This document shows, piece after piece, positions 1 through 9,483 of a stretch of DNA of 64,000 nucleotides. The stretch lies in assembly GCF_001436375.1 (NCBI RefSeq), contig NZ_AZGA01000002.1:186001-250000 (forward strand), given 5' to 3'. The stretch comes from Agrilactobacillus composti DSM 18527 = JCM 14202. GTDB lineage: Bacteria > Bacillota > Bacilli > Lactobacillales > Lactobacillaceae. The notes beneath the pieces were generated by a model. That model was not told the DNA's origin and did not search any database. It saw only the letters and a list, made by a program, of their open reading frames with translations. The position numbers and the translations under genes were made by a program. The first letter of the stretch is position 1, and each line of letters begins with the position of its first letter.

Positions 1-478
1 CAGCTACCCGTTTGGGATCATTGACAAATTGATCACCAGAAACAATTAAACCGGCAGTCGCTTGTAACTGATTGGCTTTGACAGCCGCTAGAATTTCTGT
101 AACTAACCGGCTATCGGCTTCAAACTTCAAAGGCTGATTGGGTAATTGACCCAAAGCATACCCAAAGCCAGTCACATCCACATCGGTGTAAGCCAGTGCT
201 GTTGAGACAACAGTTTCCCCAATCTTAAGACCCTGGCCAATGCCCCCGGCAGAACCAGTATTGATCAAGGCATCTAATCCGGGAATTTGGGCTAGTAAAG
301 TTGCGGTTAGGGCTGCTTGTACTTTACCAATGCCACTTTCACATAAATATAATTCATGGGCGCCAATCTTTCCAGAATAAATTTTAACCCCACCAATTTC
401 ATTTTCTGTTTGGTGCGTTAGATTTTGAACCAATAATGCAATTTCTTCGGGCATGGCACAGATAACGCCTAATTTCAT
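1..478 (-). CDS. mtnN: 5'-methylthioadenosine/S-adenosylhomocysteine nucleosidase, 3' end cut by window edge
   Basis: The first 159 residues are present; the C-terminus lies beyond position 1. The product hydrolyses methylthioadenosine and S-adenosylhomocysteine in the activated methyl cycle and methionine salvage. The N-terminus MKLGVICAMPEE carries the Glu-12 that is catalytic in this family, followed by the nucleoside phosphorylase fold with the glycine-rich stretch NTGSAGGIG. The ATG at 478 has a good SD (GAGGAG, 7 nt away). It is the last visible gene of a leftward group with a Nudix gene and a small membrane protein gene, an order I recall from other Lactobacillales. Family assignment is firm. 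Confidence 0.93.
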   Translation of the reverse strand, partial: MKLGVICAMPEEIALLVQNLTHQTENEIGGVKIYSGKIGAHELYLCESGIGKVQAALTATLLAQIPGLDALINTGSAGGIGQGLKIGETVVSTALAYTDVDVTGFGYALGQLPNQPLKFEADSRLVTEILAAVKANQLQATAGLIVSGDQFVNDPKRVA

Positions 479-502
479 TTAAATTCTCCTCATATCAGTA
501 AT

Positions 503-787
503 TTAAGCAAAGAACAAAATAATGTATACGGCGGCAATCAAAAAGCCCACAATTAATAGGGCCCAGTTCAAGCGCCATTTCAATTGATAAGAACGGCTTT
601 GGGCATAATCCCCAGTGAGCGCCCATTTTTCCTTAAAGGTTCTTTGATGATAGGCTTTTTCCACAGCAACGCGCTGGTCATCAGCTGCTTTAAAGTTAGG
701 ATCTTCAGCGCGTTTGCGCTTGATCACGCGTCTATTTTGTAATTTTTGTTGAATATACTGCCAAAATTTAGCCAAGGGTGACCTCAC
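503..787 (-). CDS. Small basic protein with one C-terminal membrane helix, function unknown
   Basis: 94 residues if the GTG at 787 is used. A TTG at 775 has the better SD (AGGTGAGG, 6 nt away), which would remove four residues. The first 70 residues are highly charged (many K, R, Q, E) and the last 20 form one hydrophobic helix, so a tail-anchored topology with a cytoplasmic N-terminus is likely. The start overlaps the end of the Nudix gene and mtnN follows after 24 nt, so the three genes are probably cotranscribed. I do not recognise the family and cannot assign a function. Confidence 0.7.
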   Translation of the reverse strand: MRSPLAKFWQYIQQKLQNRRVIKRKRAEDPNFKAADDQRVAVEKAYHQRTFKEKWALTGDYAQSRSYQLKWRLNWALLIVGFLIAAVYIILFFA

Positions 788-1331
788 CTTTTAATCTTAA
801 GATTTCCCAATAAAATAATGCCAATACCGTTTTAGCATCACAAATTTCATTATCTGCCAGGGCTTTTTGTGCTTCTGAAAAACTCAGGTGCATCACATTT
901 AAAAATTCATCTGGATCTAACTGGCGTTTATGGGCCACTGGTTGTAAATTGTCTGTATAATATAGGTGTAAGTACTCATCTGCAAAACCAGGGGTAGAAT
1001 AAAAATTAGCCACTGGCTTAAGGCTAGGGCTAAACAAACCCGTTTCTTCATTTAATTCCCGTAAAGCCACCGCTTTTGGGTCCGTTTCACCTAAATCAAT
1101 TTTACCAGCGGGGATCTCTAGGGTCTCTTTGCGCATGGGCGCCCGCCACTGTCGTACCACAATCAACTTACCAGTAGCATCAATGGGAATAATGCCTACG
1201 GCACCATGGTGATGGATAATCTCGCGTTTGGCGGTTTGGCCGTTGGGTAATAACACATCTTCTAATACCAAATCTAAGATGGCCCCGTGGTAGAGGGGTT
1301 GTTCTTTAATTACTTTTTCGTCTAAATTCAT
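768..1331 (-). CDS. nudF: Nudix hydrolase, ADP-ribose pyrophosphatase type
   Basis: About 187 residues from the ATG at 1331, which has an SD of GGAGG at 5 nt; a longer frame upstream has no SD. The Nudix signature is visible (GKIDLGE, then RELNEETG), as are the HHHGAVGIIP and EIPAGK stretches typical of ADP-ribose pyrophosphatases. It likely hydrolyses ADP-ribose to AMP and ribose 5-phosphate in the cytoplasm. It is the first gene of the leftward group ending in mtnN and is divergent from xpaC-telA. The exact substrate is inferred from the family. Confidence 0.88.
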   Translation of the reverse strand: MNLDEKVIKEQPLYHGAILDLVLEDVLLPNGQTAKREIIHHHGAVGIIPIDATGKLIVVRQWRAPMRKETLEIPAGKIDLGETDPKAVALRELNEETGLFSPSLKPVANFYSTPGFADEYLHLYYTDNLQPVAHKRQLDPDEFLNVMHLSFSEAQKALADNEICDAKTVLALFYWEILRLKGEVTLG

Positions 1332-1441
1332 GATGACCTCCATTGATTGAATATTGGGTCTATAATTCATATCTTACAAGCCCAGAACACATTTGTAAAC
1401 GGACAGAACCTGATGGCTTAGGAAAAATCAACCTTTAGCCG

Positions 1442-1447
1442 TATACT
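1442..1447 (+). promoter_or_regulatory. Possible -10 element for xpaC-telA
   Basis: TATACT lies about 65 nt before the xpaC start. No convincing -35 sits 16-18 nt upstream (best TTAGGA at 18 nt). A weak call from sequence alone. Confidence 0.3.
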
Positions 1448-1511
1448 CTTTTATTTTAGCCCCATGTACAATAAAGACATAAATAAAGACGTACACGTAG
1501 GAGTGACAAAT

Positions 1512-2285
1512 ATGAACAATCGTTTTAAAAATACATTAATTGGTGCCGGCGGTGTCCTAGTCGCAGGGTTCGTCTTGAGCATTTTGACCCCCATGCCAAT
1601 GATGGGCATGCACCATGGTTTAACGCGTTTCTTCTTACTCATTACCATGATTGCCTTGGCAATATTCATCGTAACCTTACCATTTTACCTCATTGCTAGA
1701 CACCAAAATCGCCAGCAACCGGCAACACCAGATTTAACCGATAAACTCAACCACAAATTATTAGATCACTATCAAAAAGCTGGCTTATCAGACAGTGATA
1801 TCGTCTTTTTCCGAAAAACCATGGCTAGCGCTGAGCAACAAATTCGCAAACTCAATCACAATATTGAAACCACACCCAAATTAAAAGCCATTGATTTAAA
1901 CTTGGACATGGTCAAGGTTTCCAAATCCATGTTTGCGGCAATTGTCAAAGAACCCCAACGCCTGTCTGAGGCCAGTGATTTCTTATATCGGCACTTACCT
2001 ACCCTGGTTAATTTAACGGATCGCTACATTGAGATTTCTCATCATGAAGTCAAAACCACCGATACTTGGGAAGTTTTGGCCAAGAGCTTAGAAGTTATCA
2101 AAAACTTAGGGACTCAAATCCGCGAAGATTATGCGACTTTTGTAGCTGATGACCTTGATGAAATGCACCAAGAAATGTCAGCAGCCCAGGACTCTTTTTC
2201 CACCGCTCAAAAAGATGCCCTTAAAATGAATGAGGCCTTACAAAAAGTACGAGATAGTTATGAAAAAGATAAGGAGAATCATTGA
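1512..2285 (+). CDS. xpaC: XpaC-family membrane protein (5-bromo-4-chloroindolyl phosphate hydrolysis protein)
   Basis: 257 residues from the ATG at 1512, chosen for its SD AGGAG 8 nt upstream; an in-frame ATG at 1464 lacks one. Two hydrophobic helices (roughly residues 9-28 and 35-60) precede a long helical, charged domain with Lys- and Glu-rich heptads that looks coiled coil. The family is named after an indolyl phosphate hydrolysis phenotype, but its biochemical role is not established. Its stop is fused to the start of telA (TTGATGG), the usual XpaC-TelA pairing, so the two probably act together at the membrane. Confidence 0.85.
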   Translation: MNNRFKNTLIGAGGVLVAGFVLSILTPMPMMGMHHGLTRFFLLITMIALAIFIVTLPFYLIARHQNRQQPATPDLTDKLNHKLLDHYQKAGLSDSDIVFFRKTMASAEQQIRKLNHNIETTPKLKAIDLNLDMVKVSKSMFAAIVKEPQRLSEASDFLYRHLPTLVNLTDRYIEISHHEVKTTDTWEVLAKSLEVIKNLGTQIREDYATFVADDLDEMHQEMSAAQDSFSTAQKDALKMNEALQKVRDSYEKDKENH

Positions 2286-3487
2286 TGGCAAATAGTGATG
2301 AGACTAAATCCCAATCCCAAAACGACTTAATGAATGATTTACTTAAAAATCCCTTTGACGCCAAAACGCCCCAAGCTACCAAGGCTGCTAGTAGTGAAAC
2401 GACATCAGTGGTGACGCAATTGACCCCGGATGAAAAACAAAAAGCCCAAGAATTGGCCGAGGCCATTGATGAGCACAACACCACCAGTGTCATCAACTAC
2501 GGTGCCCAAGCGCAAAAACAATTGGGGGACTTTTCGCAAAACATCTTAAATAAAGTCCAATCCCAAGATACCGGGGCTATTGGGGATGCCCTCACGGACT
2601 TAATGTACCGCTTAAATGAAGCTAATCCCGATGAACTGCGGGCTGAAAATAAGAGTGTCTTTAAACGCATATTTGGTAAAGTCAAACGCTCAATTTATGA
2701 AATTCAAGGCAAATACCAACAAATCGGGGCCCAAATCGACGGCATCGCTTCCCGCTTAAATGTGGAAAAAGATGGGTTACTCAAAGATAACGTCACCATG
2801 GAAGAGCTATATGAACAAAATAAATCTTACTTCCAGGCGCTCAATATTTACATTGCCGCCGGCCAGTTAAAACAAAAAGAATTAGATAATGAGCTCATCC
2901 CCAAAGCTCAAGAAAAAGCCAATGCCAGCGGTAACCAAATCGATGTGCAAGCCGTTAATGACTTGCGGCAATTCAAAGACCGCTTGGAAAAAAGAACCTA
3001 TGACTTAGAGTTGGCTAAGCAAGTCACCCTACAACAAGCCCCCCAAATCCGCCTGATTCAAAACACCAACCAAGCCTTAGCAGAAAAAATTCAAGCGTCC
3101 ATCAATACGGCGATCCCCCTTTGGAAAAACCAAGTTGCCATTGCCTTGACCCTGTTACGGCAAAAAGACGCTGTTACCGCTCAGCGCCAAGTATCAGAAA
3201 CTACCAATGATCTCTTGAAAAAGAACAGTGAGATGTTGAAGATGTCTTCAATTGAAACCGCCAAAGAAAACGAACGGGGCGTCATTGATATTGAAACTCT
3301 ACAAAAAACCCAAAATGATTTAATTGAAACTTTACAAGAAACACTGAAAATTCAGCAAGAAGGCCACAGTAAACGCCAAAATGCTGAATTAGAATTAAAT
3401 AAAATGGAAAACGAGCTGCACGATCAATTACTACAATTGACCCAGGGCCAGCAGCCTAACAAACCAACGCGAAAAGATGTTAATTAA
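2285..3487 (+). CDS. telA: Toxic anion resistance protein TelA family
   Basis: 400 residues. The start is the ATG at 2285, with SD GGAG 8 nt upstream; the preceding TTG at 2282 is the alternative. The protein is soluble and almost wholly alpha-helical, with Gln- and Lys-rich coiled-coil character and no membrane segment. The core around IPLWKNQVAIALTLLRQK is typical of the TelA/KlaA family. Members are linked to tellurite and cell envelope stress, but the mechanism is unclear. It is translationally coupled to xpaC and followed by a strong terminator. Confidence 0.9.
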   Translation: MANSDETKSQSQNDLMNDLLKNPFDAKTPQATKAASSETTSVVTQLTPDEKQKAQELAEAIDEHNTTSVINYGAQAQKQLGDFSQNILNKVQSQDTGAIGDALTDLMYRLNEANPDELRAENKSVFKRIFGKVKRSIYEIQGKYQQIGAQIDGIASRLNVEKDGLLKDNVTMEELYEQNKSYFQALNIYIAAGQLKQKELDNELIPKAQEKANASGNQIDVQAVNDLRQFKDRLEKRTYDLELAKQVTLQQAPQIRLIQNTNQALAEKIQASINTAIPLWKNQVAIALTLLRQKDAVTAQRQVSETTNDLLKKNSEMLKMSSIETAKENERGVIDIETLQKTQNDLIETLQETLKIQQEGHSKRQNAELELNKMENELHDQLLQLTQGQQPNKPTRKDVN

Positions 3488-3506
3488 AATATCCTGATAG
3501 CCCCGA

Positions 3507-3542
3507 AGAGACTGCGTCAAACATTGACCCAGTCTCTTTTTT
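3507..3542 (+). terminator. Rho-independent terminator after telA
   Basis: An 8-bp stem (AGAGACTG/CAGTCTCT) closes a 15-nt loop and is followed by six T. It lies 20 nt after telA and just before the end of the converging MFS gene. Confidence 0.85.
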
Positions 3543-3553
3543 AGTCCCGCGAT

Positions 3554-4993
3554 TTAACTTTGGCGTTGGCTTTTGACCCAACGAACAATCGTCAAAATCA
3601 GTGCAATGGCACAAATGACCGTGGCAAAAATAAAGACAACTTGCATCCCATAAATAAATAACTCTGGTTGACTGGCCACATAGGTTGTAATGCGTTGTCC
3701 AGCCCGTTGGCTCATGGCACTGAACAGAACTGTCGTCGCCAGGGAAATCCCCACAACCATTCCCAAATTCCGGGCTAAAGCGTTCAAGCCACCGGCGATC
3801 CCTAAATCCTGTTTGTCCACCGTACTCATCACAATGGTGTTATTAGGCGCCTGGAAAATCCCATTACCTAAACCTAACATCCCCACTAGAATCATCATCA
3901 TCCAAAGTGGCGAATACAAATTCATCAAAGCATTCCCAATCTGGGCGATTAAAATCACACTTAGCCCTAAAACCGTTAGTAGATTAGGGCCAATTCGATC
4001 AGAAATACTACCGGCCAATGGTGCGACCACCACTTGAATGATCGGGAATATCATTAAAATATAGCCGGCATATTTCGGCTCTAAGCCCCGAGCATTTTGT
4101 AAATAAAATGGTGAAACGACATTGAAGAAAAAGTTAACCACAAAAATCAAAAAAGCCGTGGTTAAACTAACTGAGAAATTCTTGTTTTTAAATATTTTAA
4201 AGGTTAACAAGGGCTTGGCTGCATGCTGTTCTATATGGTAAAAAGCGATGAAGCTCAAAATACTAAGCCCCCACATGCTCAAAATAAGCAGATTTCCAAA
4301 ACCAATTTCCTGCCCCAAAAAGATCCCCAAGAACAAGCCCACGATGCCAAGAGCAAAGGTTAAAAACCCCCACAAATCGATTTTGGCCCGGGTCATGGAT
4401 AAATCCTTTGGCAAGACATAATGCCCTAAGATCATCGTTAGGATCCCCACGGGTACATTGATCCAAAAAATATACCCCCAAGGTAAATGGGACAAGATGA
4501 TCCCCCCGATACCGGGGCCAGCTATACTGCCCAGTGATACAAAAGAGCCGATGGTGCCCAGTGCCTTTCCTCGCTCTTGAACTGGAAAAATTTCAGTGAT
4601 AATGCCATTATTCGTACTCATGGTCATACTGGCACCCACGGCTTGGACTAGTCGGGCAAATAACAAGAATTCTAAACTATTATTAAAACCGCAAAGTAAT
4701 GACCCCACGATAAATAGACCCGTTCCCCAGCGGAAAACTTTGATTTTGCCAAAGCTATCCCCAATCTTTCCAAATAAAAGTAATAAAGCACAGATAACGA
4801 TCAAGTAAATTGAAACGACCCACTCCACTTGATTTAAAGGTACCTTTAAATCTCGACTCATGACTGGTAACGCAATATTTACAATACTGCCATCTAAGGT
4901 GGCCATGAAGGTAAACATCCCCACACCAGTTAAAATTAGCCAACGATGCTTTTGTACATTTTTATTATTCAAATAATTTGGTATATCACCCAC
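3554..4993 (-). CDS. MFS drug exporter, DHA2 (EmrB/QacA) family
   Basis: 479 residues with about 14 hydrophobic segments, as expected for 14-helix drug:H+ antiporters. The family signatures are visible: LDGSIVNIALP in helix 1, GKIGDSFGK (motif A) in the first cytoplasmic loop and GPGIGGI (motif C) in helix 5. It probably exports hydrophobic or cationic compounds using the proton gradient; the substrate cannot be told from sequence. The start is a GTG at 4993 with SD AGGAGG 7 nt upstream. It stands alone, between two terminators, with no regulator gene beside it. Confidence 0.88.
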   Translation of the reverse strand: MGDIPNYLNNKNVQKHRWLILTGVGMFTFMATLDGSIVNIALPVMSRDLKVPLNQVEWVVSIYLIVICALLLLFGKIGDSFGKIKVFRWGTGLFIVGSLLCGFNNSLEFLLFARLVQAVGASMTMSTNNGIITEIFPVQERGKALGTIGSFVSLGSIAGPGIGGIILSHLPWGYIFWINVPVGILTMILGHYVLPKDLSMTRAKIDLWGFLTFALGIVGLFLGIFLGQEIGFGNLLILSMWGLSILSFIAFYHIEQHAAKPLLTFKIFKNKNFSVSLTTAFLIFVVNFFFNVVSPFYLQNARGLEPKYAGYILMIFPIIQVVVAPLAGSISDRIGPNLLTVLGLSVILIAQIGNALMNLYSPLWMMMILVGMLGLGNGIFQAPNNTIVMSTVDKQDLGIAGGLNALARNLGMVVGISLATTVLFSAMSQRAGQRITTYVASQPELFIYGMQVVFIFATVICAIALILTIVRWVKSQRQS

Positions 4994-5032
4994 ACCACTA
5001 CCTCCTCTTGACCTTAAATGAGGCCATATAAA

Positions 5033-5068
5033 AACGACTGCCCCCAGTTACTCGGGCTTACAGCCGTT
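5033..5068 (-). terminator. Terminator after the cold shock gene
   Basis: On the minus strand AACGGCTG and CAGTCGTT pair around an inner GCCC/GGGG stem, followed by T5. It ends the dapF-csp transcript and separates it from the MFS gene. Confidence 0.75.
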
Positions 5069-5087
5069 AATTAATCCTATCTTTAAA

Positions 5088-5288
5088 CTATTGCACAATT
5101 TGAACTTGTGCCGCTTGTGGTCCTTTAGAACCTTCTACCACGACAAAATTTACTTTTTGTCCAACCGCTAAAGATTTGAAACCTGGCGTCATAATTGCCG
5201 CAAAATGCACAAAAATGTCTCCTTCATCTTCTGTTTCAATGAAACCAAAACCCTTGTTTTGATCAAATGTTTTTACAGTCCCTAGCAT
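5088..5288 (-). CDS. csp: Cold shock domain protein
   Basis: 66 residues, the usual length for this single-domain RNA/DNA chaperone. RNP1 (KGFGFIE) and RNP2 (DIFVHF) are intact. The position normally held by Trp in VKWFN is Thr here (VKTFD), removing one stacking aromatic, and the Ser of FVHFSAI is Ala. The ATG at 5288 has SD AAGGAAG 6 nt away, overlapping the dapF stop region, so it is probably cotranscribed with dapF. It binds single-stranded nucleic acid in the cytoplasm; the Thr may weaken or change specificity. Confidence 0.92.
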   Translation of the reverse strand: MLGTVKTFDQNKGFGFIETEDEGDIFVHFAAIMTPGFKSLAVGQKVNFVVVEGSKGPQAAQVQIVQ

Positions 5289-5299
5289 AGTGTACTTCC

Positions 5300-6289
5300 T
5301 TAACTTATATTTTGAATCGTGTCGACAAATTTTAAATAGTCTGCTTGTTCATGGGTTGGATTGATTTGTGCCTGACTGTAATCTCCAGCAAGGGCGTCAG
5401 CCAAGTCTAACGTAATGCGATCTTGGAACGTGGCATTGCCAATTAAGTCGATCCAATAGCGCTGGTCACGATGATGGGGAATTGTTTTAACCATTCCCCC
5501 AGGATTATAGACTTTCAAAGTGTCTTCAAAAGCCGCAAAATCCGGATACAAAAGTGCGGTTAATAAACTCGATGCTGACATTGCAGTACCACAAGCATTG
5601 GTAAAGCCCACACCCCGTTCATAGGTCCGTACAAAAATTGAATCTTTGCCCCGTAATAATACAAAACTAACATTCACACCCTCAGGGAAATAAGGGTTGG
5701 CACCATTTAAGTAACTGGCGATCCGCTCCAATTCAGGTCCCTTTAACGTTGCCTCATCCACAAAGGAAATTAAATGGGGATTCGGTACGGCAACGGCAGT
5801 GAATTTCAAGGTATCTGATAATTCAGGTAAGACTTCATTGATCACTTGTGTTTTGGTGCCAAAATGCATCTTTAAATCAGTTGCTGCGAAACTAACCGGT
5901 GAGATTTCAACCCGAAATGCCGCCACACCGCTGGCCAAATCAGCCGCTTTTTGAACCTGTAAGTTTTGATACATCGTTTCAACTTTAAAATGATCTTCAT
6001 GTAATTTTTGCGTTAAATAGCGCGCAACTGTCCGTAAGCCATTGCCACACATGCTGGCTTCTGAGCCATCCGCATTAATGACGCGCATTCGCCCGGAGGC
6101 CCCGGCTTTTTTGCTATCACTGACTAGTAACACCCCATCAGCCCCACCTAATAAACCAGTTTGGTGGTCTGTTATTTTTTGAGTTAACTGAATAATTTCA
6201 GCCTCAGACAAAGCTTGCGGTAACTTACTTGTGTCTAATAAAAAGAATGTATTGCCAGAACCATGGACTTTAATTAACTGAATTTGCAT
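5300..6289 (-). CDS. dapF: Diaminopimelate epimerase
   Basis: 329 residues, somewhat longer than the usual 270-280. It interconverts LL- and meso-diaminopimelate, supplying the cell wall cross-linker and lysine. Both catalytic cysteines are in place: Cys-81 in SMCGNGLR and Cys-233 in TNACGTAMS. The ATG at 6289 has an SD-like GGGAG. No other dap gene is nearby, but an aspartate kinase lies at 24.2 kb. The cold shock gene follows 11 nt downstream. Confidence 0.93.
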   Translation of the reverse strand: MQIQLIKVHGSGNTFFLLDTSKLPQALSEAEIIQLTQKITDHQTGLLGGADGVLLVSDSKKAGASGRMRVINADGSEASMCGNGLRTVARYLTQKLHEDHFKVETMYQNLQVQKAADLASGVAAFRVEISPVSFAATDLKMHFGTKTQVINEVLPELSDTLKFTAVAVPNPHLISFVDEATLKGPELERIASYLNGANPYFPEGVNVSFVLLRGKDSIFVRTYERGVGFTNACGTAMSASSLLTALLYPDFAAFEDTLKVYNPGGMVKTIPHHRDQRYWIDLIGNATFQDRITLDLADALAGDYSQAQINPTHEQADYLKFVDTIQNIS

Positions 6290-6331
6290 GCTTACACTCC
6301 CTAATAACGCGATTGAACCTAGTTTATCATA

Positions 6332-6361
6332 ATTTTATCAGCAGGACTAGCATCGACCCAA
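6332..6361 (-). promoter_or_regulatory. Probable dapF promoter
   Basis: Extended -10 TGATAAAAT at 6340-6332 with a weak -35 TTGGGT 18 nt upstream (6361-6356). The -35 reaches the base of the ileS terminator hairpin. Confidence 0.4.
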
Positions 6362-6364
6362 AAT

Positions 6365-6411
6365 AAAACCGACCACCGCTTAACCCAACAGAGCTAGCGT
6401 GGTCGGTTTTA
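6365..6411 (-). terminator. Terminator after ileS
   Basis: A long stem (AAAACCGACCAC with GTGGTCGGTTTT) is followed by TATTTT on the minus strand. It separates ileS from dapF. Confidence 0.85.
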
Positions 6412-6436
6412 TAAAATCAGTTCGCGTTTTGCAGTA

Positions 6437-9223
6437 TTACTTCTCTTCAAATCCAGCTTTGACGGCATCTTCAAAATGGGCATGAAGGATTTTGGCACAA
6501 CGGCCGCAAAGATTTGGCAATTCTGGATCTGCACCAACATCTTCACGGGTCATCCGGCAACGATCACACACTTCACCAGGTGCATGGGTAACGGTAATCG
6601 CGGCGTCTTCAAAGACCACGGCATCAGCTGGCGCTTTTGCCTTGTCTAAAATAGTTAGCTTAGACACAATCAAGATCTGTTTCACATCAGCACTCACAGC
6701 ATTTAGTAAATCCTTCACAGGATCGTTGGCATAAATTGTCACGGCTGCTTCTAAGGATTTACCAATCACCTTATTATTCCGAGCTTCTTCTAATGCCTTC
6801 AAGACTTCATCCCGCAGGCTCATAAAGTCTGACCATTGGGTCAACACATCATCTTGGCCATCAAATTCTTGGACTTGTGGCATTTCAGCTAGTTGAACGA
6901 ATGCTTCAGGTTCTTTTAAATAGCTCCAAATTTCTTCGGTGGTATGGGGAATAATTGGGGTCAATAATTTAGTCAACGCCACAGCTACATCATACATTAC
7001 TTGCTGCATATTACGGCGTTTGGGACTATCTTGGGCTTCAATATAAACCACATCTTTGGCAAAATCTAAATAAAATGAGGACAAATCATTGATCAAGAAA
7101 GCAGAAATCGTCTTATAAACTGTCGAAAAGTCATAAGCTTCATAAGCCTTCAAACACTTGGCAATGATTTGATTCAAGCGAATTTCCATGTAGCGATCCA
7201 CTGATGCTAAGTCCGCATAAGCGACGGCATCGGCTTTAGGATCAAAATCACTGGTATTGGCTAGCATAAACCGCATGGTATTTCGGATTTTCCGATAACT
7301 TTCTGAAATTTGCCGGAAACCATCCATGGAAACAGCCACATCAGAATTCGTATCCACTGAAGCCACCCAGAGCCGGACAATATCTGCCCCAAACTGGCGA
7401 ATCACATCATTAGGGACAATGACATTTCCTAGTGATTTACTCATCTTACGCCCTTTAGCATCTAAGGTGAACCCTTGGGAAATGATTTGTTTATAAGGTG
7501 CTTGGCCAGTGACAGCTACAGAAGTGATCAAACTAGAGTTAAACCAACCCCGATACTGGTCACTCCCCTCCAGATAAACATCAGCCGGAAAGCTTAACTC
7601 AGGCCGTTGTTTTAAGACAGCTTGGTGAGATGAGCCCGAATCAAACCACACATCCATGATGTCGTTTTCTTTGGTAAACTTGCCATTTGGTGACCCAGGA
7701 TGGGTGAATCCAGCTGGTAATAAGTCCTTGGCTTCTCTTTGGAACCAAACATTGGAACCATATTGGCTAAATAAATCAGCCACGTGGGCAATGGTTTCTG
7801 GGGTAATGATGGCATCGCCATTTTCAGCATAAAAAATTGGCAATGGCACACCCCAAGCCCGCTGTCTGGAGATAACCCAGTCGCCACGGTCTTTGATCAT
7901 GTTATATAGCCGGGTCTTGCCCCAATATGGCTTGTAATTGACACTTTCAACAGCCTTTAAAATATTATCTCTAAAGGCTTCAACCGAGGCAAACCATTGC
8001 GTTGTTGCTCGGAAAATAACAGGTTTTTTTGTCCGCCAGTCGTGGGGATAACTATGGGTGAAGAAACTGAGTTTTAATAAAGCGCCCTTTTCTTCTAAAA
8101 GCTTGGTAACTTTCTTATTCGCATCGTTATAAAACATGCCTTCAAACCCAGGCGCTTCCTTGGTAAAGTAGCCTTGTTCATCCACTGGGGATAATGGTGG
8201 TAAATGATATTTTTGACCCACATAAAAGTCATCCGTCCCATGTCCAGGGGCAGTATGCACTAAACCAGTCCCTTCATCCAAAGTGACGTGGTTCCCCAAA
8301 ATCAATAAGGAAGTCCGATCATAAAATGGATGTTGGGCCGTCATGTATTCTAAGTCAGTACCTTTAAAGGTTTGTAAGATAGACACGTGTTGCCATTCTA
8401 AAGCTTCCCGAACCCGTTCCAACATGCCTTCAGCAATGACGTACTTTTTACCATCCGCATCAACTTGGACGTAATCGAATTTAGGATTGGCACAAATCCC
8501 TAAGTTGGCTGGCATGGTCCAAGGCGTAGTGGTCCAAATAATAAAGGACGTATCTGTATCTAACAAGTCTTTACCGTCAACAACTTTGAAAGCCACATAA
8601 ATGGACGGTGAACGGACATCTTTATATTCGATTTCTGCTTCAGCCAAAGTGGATTCTGAAGAAGGTGACCAATAAACTGGTTTTTTGCCTTTATAGATAT
8701 AGCCTTCATTGGCCATTTTACCAAATACACGAATTTGTTCAGCTTCATATTCAGGCTGTAACGTGATATAAGGATGATCCCAATCCCCAGAAACCCCTAA
8801 ACGCTTGAAATCTGTGCGTTGTTTGTCAACTTGGGATAAAGCATATTTGCGACACAATTCCCGGTAATCAGCCATATCCATAGATTTACGGTCAACGCCT
8901 TGTTTGGTCAATTCTTGTTCAATTGGCAAACCATGGGTATCCCAGCCGGGTACATACGGTGCTCTGAAACCGTCCATAGATTTATAACGAACAATAATAT
9001 CTTTACTGATTTTATTTAACGCATGACCCATATGAATGTTCCCATTCGCATAAGGGGGGCCGTCGTGTAAAATGAAGGTTGGCTTGCCCTCGTTTAATTT
9101 TTGGCGCTTTTCATAAATTTTGTTTTCTACCCAAAGTGCTTGGCGTTCAGGTTCTTTGTTGGGCAAATTGCCTCGCATTGGGAATTTGGTCTTACCCAAA
9201 TTTAAAGTATCTTTAATACGCAT
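6437..9223 (-). CDS. ileS: Isoleucyl-tRNA synthetase
   Basis: 928 residues, normal for the bacterial enzyme, which charges tRNA-Ile and edits Val-tRNA. HMGH (residues 64-67) and KMSKS (near residue 600) form the class I active site, and a C-terminal zinc ribbon has two cysteine pairs (CDRC and CGRC). The start is the ATG at 9223 with SD AAGGAGGA; the frame is open further upstream, into the T-box terminator, but that is not coding. It follows divIVA, as in many Firmicutes, but has its own promoter and T-box leader. Confidence 0.97.
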   Translation of the reverse strand: MRIKDTLNLGKTKFPMRGNLPNKEPERQALWVENKIYEKRQKLNEGKPTFILHDGPPYANGNIHMGHALNKISKDIIVRYKSMDGFRAPYVPGWDTHGLPIEQELTKQGVDRKSMDMADYRELCRKYALSQVDKQRTDFKRLGVSGDWDHPYITLQPEYEAEQIRVFGKMANEGYIYKGKKPVYWSPSSESTLAEAEIEYKDVRSPSIYVAFKVVDGKDLLDTDTSFIIWTTTPWTMPANLGICANPKFDYVQVDADGKKYVIAEGMLERVREALEWQHVSILQTFKGTDLEYMTAQHPFYDRTSLLILGNHVTLDEGTGLVHTAPGHGTDDFYVGQKYHLPPLSPVDEQGYFTKEAPGFEGMFYNDANKKVTKLLEEKGALLKLSFFTHSYPHDWRTKKPVIFRATTQWFASVEAFRDNILKAVESVNYKPYWGKTRLYNMIKDRGDWVISRQRAWGVPLPIFYAENGDAIITPETIAHVADLFSQYGSNVWFQREAKDLLPAGFTHPGSPNGKFTKENDIMDVWFDSGSSHQAVLKQRPELSFPADVYLEGSDQYRGWFNSSLITSVAVTGQAPYKQIISQGFTLDAKGRKMSKSLGNVIVPNDVIRQFGADIVRLWVASVDTNSDVAVSMDGFRQISESYRKIRNTMRFMLANTSDFDPKADAVAYADLASVDRYMEIRLNQIIAKCLKAYEAYDFSTVYKTISAFLINDLSSFYLDFAKDVVYIEAQDSPKRRNMQQVMYDVAVALTKLLTPIIPHTTEEIWSYLKEPEAFVQLAEMPQVQEFDGQDDVLTQWSDFMSLRDEVLKALEEARNNKVIGKSLEAAVTIYANDPVKDLLNAVSADVKQILIVSKLTILDKAKAPADAVVFEDAAITVTHAPGEVCDRCRMTREDVGADPELPNLCGRCAKILHAHFEDAVKAGFEEK

Positions 9224-9259
9224 GCGTGTCCTCCTTATATTTTTAGCTGGTTGACCACT

Positions 9260-9482
9260 AAAAAAAGACCTTGTCACATAGGACGAGATCTTCGTGGTAC
9301 CACCTAATTTTAGAAATAAATTTTCCCTTTAGCATAACATAACGCGTATGAAACGGTTGACATCATTTAAAACGTCAACGGCATTATAGAAGCTGATATG
9401 GTGGAATTAAGAACTTTTCTGGACTTACACCGGACACCAGATCGCTTAAAAGTATAAATTCCCCACGTGTTCTTCAATCGCC
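9260..9482 (-). promoter_or_regulatory. T-box leader of ileS (Ile, specifier AUC)
   Basis: The conserved T-box core AGGTGGTACCACG lies at 9305-9293. A terminator hairpin follows (9291-9266, AGATCTCGTC with GACAAGGTCT, then T7). In stem I, GAAG/CTTC and GTGG/CCAC flank a loop CAUAUCAG whose AUC (9397-9395, followed by A) matches isoleucine. The leader should permit ileS transcription when uncharged tRNA-Ile binds. The 5' side of the specifier loop lacks a clear AGUA, so the loop fold is less certain than the class. Confidence 0.92.
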
Positions 9483-9483
9483 T

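Noticed and set aside
1451-1669. A 72-codon minus-strand frame opposite xpaC
   Set aside because: It is antisense to the first membrane segment of XpaC and has no supporting signals.
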